Shown here piece after piece: positions 1 through 7,010 of a stretch of 8,576 nucleotides of DNA. The notes below the pieces were generated by a model, which had not been told where the DNA came from, did no database searches, and worked only from the letters and a program-made list of their open reading frames with translations. A program made the position numbers and the translations under genes. Numbering within the stretch: the stretch's first letter is position 1; each line of letters begins with the position of its first letter. Origin of the DNA: an uncultured Actinomyces sp. (GTDB lineage Bacteria; Actinomycetota; Actinomycetes; Actinomycetales; Actinomycetaceae); contig CALIEP010000242.1 of assembly GCA_938022345.1 (NCBI GenBank), forward strand, positions 1 through 8,576, written 5' to 3'.

Positions 1-533
1 CCGTTATGGTGATCGACGGCCAGCTCTGGCAGGTTGTAGAGTTCCAGCACGTCAAGCCGGGGAAGGGCCCCGCATTCGTGCGCACTAAGATCAAGAATGT
101 TCTGTCTGGCAAGATCGTTGACCGCACTTTCAATGCGGGAATGAAGATCGAGACTGCGACGGTTGACCGCCGCGACATGACCTACCTCTACCAAGATGGT
201 ACCGACTACGTCTTCATGGATTCCTCTACCTACGAGCAGATCAATGTCCCCGCAGAAGTTGTTGGCGATGCTGCTCATTTCATGGTTGAGAATCAGGATG
301 TGATTGTTTCTCAGCACGACGGTACGGTTCTCTTCATTGAGCTTCCCGCCACGGTGATTTTGACGATTGCACACACCGAGCCCGGTTTGCAGGGTGACCG
401 TTCTTCGGCCGGTACGAAGCCCGCCACGCTCGAAACCGGTTACGAGATTCAGGTTCCGCTCTTCATGGAAGAGGGGACCCGTGTGAAGGTTGACACCCGC
501 GATGGTTCCTACTCCGGACGTGTGACTGACTGA
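1..533 (+). CDS. efp: Elongation factor P (5'-truncated)
   Basis: EF-P binds the ribosome between the P and E sites and relieves stalling at polyproline stretches. The window starts inside the gene. The frame is open to the left edge, and the ATG at 6 is an internal codon, because in the family the motif IDGQLWQVVEFQHVKPGKG follows roughly a dozen more N-terminal residues. Visible are the KOW-like domain I with the loop KPGKGPAF, whose tip lysine is codon 63-65, then two OB-fold domains ending in the conserved signature near GDRSSAGTKPATLETG and a C-terminus RVKVDTRDGSYSGRV. About 175 residues are seen against a family length near 187. The loop is the palindromic PGKGP type which, as I recall, functions without lysine modification in actinobacteria. 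nusB starts 2 nt after the TGA stop, so the two are probably cotranscribed. Confidence 0.97.
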   Translation, partial: VMVIDGQLWQVVEFQHVKPGKGPAFVRTKIKNVLSGKIVDRTFNAGMKIETATVDRRDMTYLYQDGTDYVFMDSSTYEQINVPAEVVGDAAHFMVENQDVIVSQHDGTVLFIELPATVILTIAHTEPGLQGDRSSAGTKPATLETGYEIQVPLFMEEGTRVKVDTRDGSYSGRVTD

Positions 534-535
534 TA

Positions 536-1081
536 ATGTCTCACAAACATCAGTTCACTTCTCGTACCAAGGCGCGTAAGCGTGCCGCTGACGTCGTCTA
601 CGAGGCAGATCAACGCGGCATGGGGCGTAATGCTACTGTCTTGCGTGATCTCCTTCGTGAACGCAAGGTTATTACAGCGGCACTGACACCGCTCCCGGAT
701 TATTCGATTCGTATCATCGAAGGCGTCGCCGACGAGCTGTATCGGATTGATCGTTTGATTGATACTCATGCTCGTACGGGCCTTGATCGTATTCCCGCAG
801 TTGACCGCGCGGTCTTGCGAGTCGCGATCTGGGAAATGCTGTCCAACTCCGAAGAAGTACCTCCGGTTATCGCAATCGATGAGGCAATTTCAATCGTTAA
901 GTCGATTTCAACCGAAGAATCCGCTGGCTTTGTGAATGCGATTCTCGACGCAATACGTCAAGATATTGAGTCTCCTTCATGGTCTCGGCGCTCAAGTGAG
1001 GTCGACAGCGGTTATGAGTCTGATGAAGAACTCAGCGCTGACGAACTGACAGAGCTGGATGATCTTCTCAACGAATACTGA
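536..1081 (+). CDS. nusB: Transcription antitermination protein NusB
   Basis: NusB pairs with NusE (ribosomal protein S10) on boxA RNA and supports antitermination on rRNA operons. The 181-residue product has the family N-terminus TSRTKARKRAADVVYEADQRG (basic, RNA-binding side, residues about 9-28). The core helix DRIPAVDRAVLRVAIWEML lies near 84-102, and the C-terminal signature PPVIAIDEAISIVKSIS...GFVNAILDAI near 109-140. Beyond the fold is a tail of about 40 residues rich in Glu, Asp and Ser. The ATG lies within TGATAATG, 2 nt after the efp stop. No good Shine-Dalgarno is visible upstream, so translation is probably coupled to efp. A strong terminator follows directly, making efp-nusB the end of a transcription unit. 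In many actinobacteria pyrimidine genes follow nusB; none is present here. Confidence 0.95.
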   Translation: MSHKHQFTSRTKARKRAADVVYEADQRGMGRNATVLRDLLRERKVITAALTPLPDYSIRIIEGVADELYRIDRLIDTHARTGLDRIPAVDRAVLRVAIWEMLSNSEEVPPVIAIDEAISIVKSISTEESAGFVNAILDAIRQDIESPSWSRRSSEVDSGYESDEELSADELTELDDLLNEY

Positions 1082-1094
1082 AAATGCGTGAGTG

Positions 1095-1128
1095 ATAAAC
1101 GGGGGTGCCTGTCGGCACCCCCGTTTAT
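1095..1128 (+). terminator. Strong intrinsic terminator after nusB
   Basis: The arms 1095-1109 (ATAAACGGGGGTGCC) and 1114-1128 are perfect reverse complements over 15 bp and enclose the 4-nt loop TGTC. The stem begins 13 nt after the nusB stop. Its outer end is A/T rich (ATAAAC/GTTTAT), so the descending arm finishes in a short U-containing run, although there is no long T tract after it. The symmetry would let it act on either strand, but no convergent gene is seen. It separates efp-nusB from the mihF-led unit. Confidence 0.9.
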
Positions 1129-1161
1129 GACACTCCGACCACATCAGTCAGTGTGTGATGT

Positions 1162-1167
1162 TTGACA
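1162..1167 (+). promoter_or_regulatory. Consensus -35 box TTGACA (possible promoter)
   Basis: The hexamer TTGACA is a perfect match to the housekeeping -35 consensus and sits downstream of the nusB terminator. At 16-18 nt spacing the -10 positions read AAGTTG, AGTTGT or GTTGTT, none of which resembles TATAAT or TANNNT well. A functional promoter here would need an activator or a different sigma factor. The -10 position falls inside an inverted repeat (1181-1203). Confidence 0.25.
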
Positions 1168-1180
1168 CAAAAGACTGTAG

Positions 1181-1203
1181 GTGAAGTTGTTTCAACTTTT
1201 CAC
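1181..1203. repeat. Inverted repeat, possible operator or hairpin
   Basis: The left arm GTGAAGTTG (1181-1189) and the right arm CAACTTTTCAC (1193-1203) pair around a TTT spacer with a 2-nt bulge. The core AAGTTG/CAACTT (1184-1189 and 1193-1198) is perfect. It overlaps the place where a -10 would lie for the TTGACA at 1162-1167, which suggests an operator. A short RNA hairpin is equally possible. Confidence 0.35.
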
Positions 1204-1373
1204 ACTCGCACTTCTCTTAAATTCCTGCTATAGCCGTCTGCTTGGATTTCAGTTTGTTTTCACGATGCTCCGATAGTTTCCCGCCCTGCAGGTCACAGGC
1301 AGTTTCTCCTTCAAAATTGCTGGCAAGAGCTTCCCTGCAGTGAAACGCCTGCTGAGAAAAAACAGTCTTAAAC

Positions 1374-1396
1374 ACACCTCAGTATTGGTGTTTTTT
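1374..1396 (+). terminator. Weak hairpin with T-run upstream of mihF
   Basis: ACACC (1374-1378) pairs with GGTGT (1387-1391) around an 8-nt loop, and the pairing runs into six T residues (1391-1396). The stem is only 5 bp, so this is a weak candidate. If transcription began near 1170-1235 the element would lie in the mihF leader and could attenuate it. It could also be chance in an A/T-rich stretch. Confidence 0.25.
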
Positions 1397-1442
1397 GAAC
1401 CTATCCTCACTCGCTTTTTGCCCGTGTTGCGCGCATCGTCGG

Positions 1443-1470
1443 TTGCAGTTGCACCAAAAACTATCAAAAT
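1443..1470 (+). promoter_or_regulatory. Candidate mihF promoter
   Basis: TTGCAG (1443-1448) is followed after 16 nt by CAAAAT (1465-1470), which keeps the A and the final T that matter most in a -10 box. A start near 1477 would give a leader of about 45 nt ahead of mihF, with room for the Shine-Dalgarno at 1506-1512. The match is modest and other arrangements are possible, for example the isolated extended -10-like TGCTATAGC at 1226-1234. Confidence 0.25.
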
Positions 1471-1521
1471 AGTGCGATGCTTATTCCTGTCAGGGGAATC
1501 TAGAAAAAGGAGCGTAGTGAG

Positions 1522-1833
1522 ATGGCACTGCCAGATCTGACTCCGCAACAGCGAGCCCAGGCTCTTGAGAAGGCGACGCGCGCTCGTCGTCGGCGCGCTG
1601 AGGTGAAGAATGCGCTCAAGTCGCGAAAGATTACTCTGTCTGAAGTCATCGACATGGCTGCAACAGATGATGCAATCGCGAAGATGAAAGTGCGTTCTTT
1701 ACTGGAAGCCCTGCCTCGAGTCGGTGTAAGTACTGCGGAAGCATTGATGAACGAGATCAAGATCGCGCCTTCAAGGCGTGTTCGGGGTCTTGGTCAGGTG
1801 CAGCGAGAAGAGTTAATTCGTCGCTTCGGCTGA
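1522..1833 (+). CDS. mihF: Actinobacterial integration host factor (mIHF)
   Basis: mIHF is the small nucleoid-associated protein of actinobacteria, unrelated in fold to E. coli IHF, which binds and bends DNA and affects nucleoid compaction and site-specific recombination. The 103-residue product has a basic N-terminal helix (residues about 9-35, with RARRRRAEVK), then KITLSEVIDMAATDDAIAKMKVRSLLEALPRVGVSTAEALM. It closes with the family signature IAPSRRVRGLGQVQREEL. The last two-thirds is the helix-two-turn-helix DNA-binding region. AAAGGAG (1506-1512) lies 9 nt before the ATG and supports this start. It heads the run gmk-rpoZ-coaBC-metK, the usual actinobacterial arrangement, and no terminator is visible downstream of it. 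Length and signature match the short streptomycete-type proteins. Confidence 0.95.
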   Translation: MALPDLTPQQRAQALEKATRARRRRAEVKNALKSRKITLSEVIDMAATDDAIAKMKVRSLLEALPRVGVSTAEALMNEIKIAPSRRVRGLGQVQREELIRRFG

Positions 1834-1864
1834 ACTTTTAAGCCAGCTGTGGCAGCATACAGGC

Positions 1865-2422
1865 ATGTCTTCATCTACGGTTACTGTCGTTGCAGGTCCC
1901 ACAGCTGTTGGTAAGGGAACTGTGATCGCGCGCTTGCGTGAGCTATTTCCTGAAGTTGAGCTCTCGGTTTCGATGACAACGCGTTCTCCGCGACCGGGAG
2001 AAATCGACGGAGTGCACTACCACTTTGTGACTGAGGATCAGTTCGCCCAGCTCATTGATTCCAAACAGATGCTGGAGTGGGCACTCGTTCACGGAAAATA
2101 TCATTACGGAACACCACGTGGTCCAGTAGATGATGCAGTTCGACGGGGTGTGCCTTTCCTCCTTGAAATCGATGTAGCTGGTGTGCGTCAAGTTCGTGAA
2201 TCGCTTCCTGACGCTCGCTTTGTTTTCATCGCGCCGCCCTCATGGGAAGTGCTTGTTTCTCGCTTGGTCGGTCGTGGTACCGAAGACCCTGCTGAACAAG
2301 AGCGTCGTTTGCGTACTGCAAAGGTAGAGCTTGCGGCTGCAGATGAGTTTGATGTCACCATCGTTAATGATGATTTGGAGCTTGCTGTCCATGAACTAGC
2401 CCATGTGATGGGTCTAGAATAG
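1865..2422 (+). CDS. gmk: Guanylate kinase
   Basis: It phosphorylates GMP (and dGMP) with ATP to give GDP, the step between GMP synthesis or salvage and GTP. The 185-residue protein has the P-loop GPTAVGKGT (11-19), a slight variant of the common GPSGVGKGT. The GMP-binding segment SVSMTTRSPRPGEIDGVHYHF (34-54) carries R40 and R43, and WALVHGKYHYGTP (72-84) contains Y81. The lid region RLVGRGTED and ERRL follow near 133-149. The ATG is 31 nt after mihF. No convincing Shine-Dalgarno is present (only AGG, 1 nt before the start), so initiation may be coupled or weak. It ends in TAG, which shows that TAG is an ordinary stop in this genome, because the protein is normal length there. Confidence 0.96.
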   Translation: MSSSTVTVVAGPTAVGKGTVIARLRELFPEVELSVSMTTRSPRPGEIDGVHYHFVTEDQFAQLIDSKQMLEWALVHGKYHYGTPRGPVDDAVRRGVPFLLEIDVAGVRQVRESLPDARFVFIAPPSWEVLVSRLVGRGTEDPAEQERRLRTAKVELAAADEFDVTIVNDDLELAVHELAHVMGLE

Positions 2423-2446
2423 AAGCCGGTTCTTGCCAGTTATATC

Positions 2447-2453
2447 AGGAGAG
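2447..2453 (+). promoter_or_regulatory. Ribosome binding site deciding the rpoZ start
   Basis: AGGAGAG lies 6 nt before the ATG at 2460. It rules in favour of that ATG over the in-frame TTG at 2433, which would place this site inside the coding sequence. Confidence 0.8.
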
Positions 2454-2459
2454 ATTTGC

Positions 2460-2726
2460 ATGTCCGGAATTGTTGCGCAGCCCGAAGGCATCACCTACCC
2501 GCCGATTGACGATCTGCTGGAGCACGTCGATTCAAAGTATGCCTTGGTGATTTTTGCTGCCCGTCGTGCCCGCCAGATCAACTCCTACAACATCCAGCTT
2601 GAACAGAATATGATCCAGTTCGTCGGACCTGTTGTAGAAACTGAAGTCGACGAGAAGCCCTTGGCGATTGCACTACGCGAAATCGATGAAGGCCTGTTGA
2701 CCCTTGAGTCAGCACCCCAAGCCTGA
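2460..2726 (+). CDS. rpoZ: RNA polymerase omega subunit
   Basis: Omega binds the beta' subunit and helps assemble and stabilise core RNA polymerase. The start at 2460 gives 88 residues, beginning MSGIVAQPEGITYPPIDDLL, as in actinobacterial omegas, and is backed by AGGAGAG 6 nt upstream. The core omega helices are SKYALVIFAARRARQINSY (residues about 25-43), with R and N residues that contact beta'. The C-terminal element is EKPLAIALREIDEGLL (about 65-80). An in-frame TTG at 2433 would add nine residues without family support. It lies 37 nt after gmk, and its last 23 nt overlap the start of coaBC in another frame, so the two are likely translationally coupled. Confidence 0.94.
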   Translation: MSGIVAQPEGITYPPIDDLLEHVDSKYALVIFAARRARQINSYNIQLEQNMIQFVGPVVETEVDEKPLAIALREIDEGLLTLESAPQA

Positions 2727-3938
2727 TCAGCAGCCCGCTCACATCGTTCTCGGTGTGTCAGCGGGCATTGCTGCATATAAAGCCGTTTTCCTTCTGAGAA
2801 TCCTTCAAAGAGACGGCTACCGTGTCCGTGTTGTTCCAACACCTTCTTCACTTGAGTTCGTTGGGCGAGCAACCTGGGAAGGGCTCACCCTCGAGAGCGT
2901 GAACACTGATGTATTTCATGGTGGGGGAGCGGACCACGTCGAGTTAGCGCGGGGTTGTGCCGCTATTGTTATTGCACCCGCTACCGCTGATGTTATCGCT
3001 CGGATAGCGAATGGTCAGGCCGATGACCTTTTGACAACCACTGTTCTTGCCAGCGATTGCCCTGTAGTTATTGCACCTGCCATGCACACGCAAATGTGGC
3101 GTGCTGCTGCAACGCAGGAGAATATTACCCGCCTTCGAAATCGTGGTTATGTCATTGTTGGCCCGGAAGATGGTGATCTCGCTTCCGGTGACCACGGGGC
3201 TGGCCGGATGAGCGAACCTGAGGTTATTGCGTACCACGTGCGCAGAGCATTTGGTGCATCAGGTGACCTTGCGGGAAAGAAAATTCTGATAACCGCTGGC
3301 GGTACCCGTGAAGCAATTGATCCAGTCCGCTTCCTCGGTAACCGCTCGACTGGTCGACAGGGAATCGCGATCGCCCGCGAGGCCCTCAGTCGCGGCGCTG
3401 AGGTCACTTTAATCACTTCCAATATCGAGGCTGCCCTTATTCCTCAGGGGTGCAGCGTCATCGATGCCCCTTCCGCTCAAGACGTCTACGACTCTGTGAT
3501 GTCTCATCTTGGGCACACTGATGCATTGGTCATGGCGGCTGCGGTTGCTGACTACCGCCCACGGGTGACCTCGGCCTCGAAAATCAAAAAAGAAGAAAAT
3601 GAATCAGCGCCGCCTCGGATCGAACTCACGGAAACGACCGACGTTCTGCGCAGCGTGAATTCGGCTCCTCACCGCCCTCGTGTGGTCCTCGGGTTTGCTG
3701 CTGAGACCGGTGATCAAGATACCGTGCTGTCCTATGGGGCGGCGAAAGCCAAGCGTAAAGGTGCGGACTATCTTGCTGTGAATGCAGTGGGTGCCGATAT
3801 TGGATTCGGTGATGTCCCCAACTATGTATACGTGCTAGACCAAGAGGGCTCCGTAGTGACACAGGGCGGGGGGACGAAGGCGGATGTTGCTCGAATCCTC
3901 ATTGATCTTATTTCACAGCGGTTCGATACGATGGAGGC

Positions 3939-3942
<4 letters not shown>
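2704..3942 (+). CDS. coaBC: Bifunctional CoaBC (phosphopantothenoylcysteine synthetase/decarboxylase)
   Basis: The enzyme joins phosphopantothenate and cysteine (CoaB) and decarboxylates the product with FMN (CoaC) to give phosphopantetheine for coenzyme A. The 412-residue protein has the CoaC domain first: VLGVSAGIAAYK (15-26), catalytic His in GADHVEL (H78), PATADVIARIANG (92-104), PAMHTQMW (125-132) and LASGDHGAGR (159-168). The CoaB domain follows: ITAGGTREAIDPVRFLGNRS (196-215), AAVADYRP (279-286), KIKK (293-296) and LGFAAETGD (329-337). The E. coli PxMNxxMW Asn is His here and the active-site flap Cys is Ser; I recall such changes as common in actinobacteria. The start is TTG, because an in-frame TGA ends at 2700 and the next start (GTG 2755) would cut the first motif. 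GAAGG (2688-2692) may serve as ribosome site. Confidence 0.95.
3933..3937 (+). promoter_or_regulatory. Shine-Dalgarno for metK, ambiguous start
   Basis: GGAGG is a strong site inside the end of coaBC. It is only 1 nt from the GTG at 3939 but 10 nt from an in-frame TTG at 3948. Spacing favours the TTG, which would give a protein three residues shorter starting at RKYFTSESVTEGHPDK. The GTG gives the classic 4-nt overlap with coaBC. Confidence 0.6.
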
Positions 3943-5131
<1,189 letters not shown>

Positions 5132-5135
<4 letters not shown>

Positions 5136-5734
5136 GTGCTGCCACCAGCGCCCCGCGCCCGACAAACCGCGGAACCGCCATCGAAATGGCAGTTTCGGGG
5201 ATCATCGGTCTGTGCGCGTACTTTGTCCTCTCGATTGAGGCATGGCAGTTGGCGGCGGATCAGGGACGGACATTTAGCTGCGACGTCTCTTCGGTTCTGT
5301 CGTGTTCTGCGGTTGCCGCCACTCCACAGGCTCGAGTACTTGGTTTCCCGAATGCCTTTTTGGGAATTTTTTTCGAGGCCGTAGTTTTGACCGTTTCCTT
5401 CGCCCTCATTGCAGGGGTACGTTTTCCGAAGTGGTATTACCTGGGTGTTGAAGCTCTCTATACCATCGGCCTGTTTTTTGCATATTGGCTTTTCACACAG
5501 TCGTATTTCGTTATTCACGTGTTGTGTCCGTGGTGTTTGCTCATCACAATAACGACGACGCTTGTCTGGTTTGGACTTACACGAGTATGCATTTCTCAGG
5601 GAGTGCTCCCCGCACCTGCATGGTGGAGGTCTGTGATGAATGCCGGTGGAGACTTGCTGCTCGTCGTGCTCGTTATTGCCGCTGTTCTTGCGATGATCGT
5701 TGTGCGATACGGTTCGGTACTTTTCGGTAATTGA
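5132..5734 (+). CDS. Vitamin K epoxide reductase (VKOR) family membrane protein
   Basis: Bacterial VKOR homologues replace DsbB: they reoxidise an exported DsbA-like thioredoxin-fold protein and pass electrons to menaquinone, so that secreted proteins acquire disulfide bonds. The 200-residue product is strongly hydrophobic, with about five membrane segments near residues 18-40, 72-96, 100-122, 128-150 and 173-192. It has both family cysteine pairs: the loop pair FSCDVSSVLSC (C50 and C58) and the quinone-side CPWC (C132, C135). No thioredoxin domain is fused, so a separate partner must exist elsewhere. CAGGAAA (5118-5124) supports the ATG, which overlaps the metK stop by 4 nt. In Actinomyces and Corynebacterium such enzymes pair with MdbA and support pilus and toxin folding; a similar role here is inference. 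Confidence 0.93.
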
Positions 5735-5789
5735 TTATTTGGTGCTCAATCGGTCTTCAAATGCCGGTTCAGTGTGTTGAACTAGGTGT

Positions 5790-7010
5790 ATGGTGATGGA
5801 TGCGTTGCCCCTTCCGGGTTTTGAATCAGACCGTGACGTACCACGGTTGATTGCGCATGTCTATGTTGATTCCGATCTTCCACACCTTGATTACCCGCTG
5901 GACTATCTTGTTCCCGTCCAATGGGAATCGACAGATCTAGCAGGATTTATCGTGCAGGTACCCCTTGCGGGGCGAAAAAGGATTGGATGGGTCGTCTCGT
6001 GTGAAAAACGCAGTAACATCGATGCGGCAATCCGCGAAATTATCGATGTGATTTCGACTATTTCAGTCGTTTCACCGAAGACTTTTGAATTAGCTGCATA
6101 CGTGGGCAAGCGTTTTCTCTCAACCGCTTCTACGGTCTTAGGCACCGCCGTTCCTCAAAGACGCGCACGGGTTGAGGCAGAAGTAATGCAGTCGGAATCT
6201 ACACAGTTGAAGGTCACCCAGGGAGATCCCTGGGAAGCTTTTGAACTTGGCCATGCATTTCTCGGGCACGTCAGTCAGGGTGAGTACCCGCGTGCCGTAT
6301 GGACATCAATTCCAGGACGATCAGAATTTGAGATCGCCCACCTTATTTCTTCTGTCCAGAAAGCTGGAAAGACGGCTCTTATCGTTGTGCCGACTTCTCG
6401 AGTTGCCGGAGAGCTATCTTCCTCCTTGTCCGCGATCTTTGACGTCTCGGTCCCCGTTTACAGCGCGGAACAGGCGGCCAGTGAGCGCTACCGTTTGTAC
6501 CTTCAGGCAAAGATGGGGGTGCATCGCGCGATCGTTGGAACGCGTTCGGCGGTGTGGCTTCCCATGAAGGATCTCGGATTGATTGTTATCTGGGGCGACG
6601 GGGATGACCATCTTCGTGAAGCGCACGCTCCGCGCACTGATGCATTGGACGTGGCGGTTGCGCGTTCGCATCTTGAACATGTTGCTCTTGCTGTTGGAAG
6701 TTATTCGCGCTCGGTGAAAGCGCAGTATCTTGTCGAACGGTCTTGGGCGATTTCTCTTACCCCGCAACGCGAGGTATTGCGTGCATCGACGGGGCGCTTT
6801 GTCGTGGCCGATTCTTTTGATCAAGAACGGCAAGGAAAGTCAGCATTTACTTATCTGCCACCGGATGCATTCTCCTGTATTCGTACGGGATTGAAAGAAG
6901 GACCCGTTCTCGTTCTTTCTGCGCATTCGGGATATATCCCTGTTGTCGGTTGTTCTCGCTGCGGAAGGCCTGCTCGTTGCGAATACTGCTCAGTACCGCT
7001 CCATTTATAG
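5790..7010 (+). CDS. priA: PriA N-terminal part, up to the TAG
   Basis: This is the 406-residue product expected if the TAG terminates. It contains the N-terminal DNA-binding domain, with the family motif LPHLDYPLDYLVP (residues about 31-43) and VPLAGRKRIGWVV (about 57-69). The degenerate first helicase lobe comes next (VGTRSAVWLPMKDLGLIVIW, about 251-270), then half of the zinc domain (C388, C391, C397, C400), ending PLHL. Such a fragment would keep DNA-binding parts but lose half of its zinc sites and the second lobe, so it is unlikely to be a stable working PriA. It starts 55 nt after the VKOR gene, with no clear promoter in the gap. Confidence 0.75.
   Translation: MVMDALPLPGFESDRDVPRLIAHVYVDSDLPHLDYPLDYLVPVQWESTDLAGFIVQVPLAGRKRIGWVVSCEKRSNIDAAIREIIDVISTISVVSPKTFELAAYVGKRFLSTASTVLGTAVPQRRARVEAEVMQSESTQLKVTQGDPWEAFELGHAFLGHVSQGEYPRAVWTSIPGRSEFEIAHLISSVQKAGKTALIVVPTSRVAGELSSSLSAIFDVSVPVYSAEQAASERYRLYLQAKMGVHRAIVGTRSAVWLPMKDLGLIVIWGDGDDHLREAHAPRTDALDVAVARSHLEHVALAVGSYSRSVKAQYLVERSWAISLTPQREVLRASTGRFVVADSFDQERQGKSAFTYLPPDAFSCIRTGLKEGPVLVLSAHSGYIPVVGCSRCGRPARCEYCSVPLHL
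7008..7010 (+). other. In-frame TAG inside priA
   Basis: The codon reads TAG between TTA and GCT. One-base neighbours such as CAG, AAG, GAG, TTG, TGG or TAC would restore the frame. gmk also ends in TAG at a normal length, which argues against genome-wide TAG reassignment. Confidence 0.9.

Larger units (their letters stand above)
1129..1521. other. Non-coding intergenic region before mihF
   Basis: These roughly 390 nt contain no coding sequence I can support. Short open frames on both strands (for example 1340-1540 + and 1249-1548 -) give low-complexity, basic, Ser/Arg-rich translations without family resemblance or credible ribosome sites. I see no tRNA, rRNA or known riboswitch. Elements present are a TTGACA hexamer, an inverted repeat, a weak hairpin with a T-run and possible -10 boxes, listed separately. 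In many actinobacteria pyrimidine biosynthesis genes occupy this position, so it may be a deletion scar or a large promoter/leader region for mihF. Confidence 0.6.

Noticed and set aside
1340..1540. Plus-strand 66-residue open frame before mihF
   Set aside because: It has no ribosome site, its composition is unlike the neighbouring proteins, and it runs into the mihF start in another frame.
1249..1548. Minus-strand 99-residue open frame
   Set aside because: Its translation has no recognisable motif, it overlaps the mihF start and ribosome site, and its composition looks like chance.
2433..2459. Upstream TTG start for rpoZ
   Set aside because: The strong AGGAGAG site lies downstream of it, 6 nt before ATG 2460, and the extra residues have no family match.
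7008..7010. Reassignment of TAG to an amino acid across the genome
   Set aside because: gmk ends at TAG at the normal family length and priA itself ends in TAG. Reading through the gmk stop would run into rpoZ sequence in another frame.
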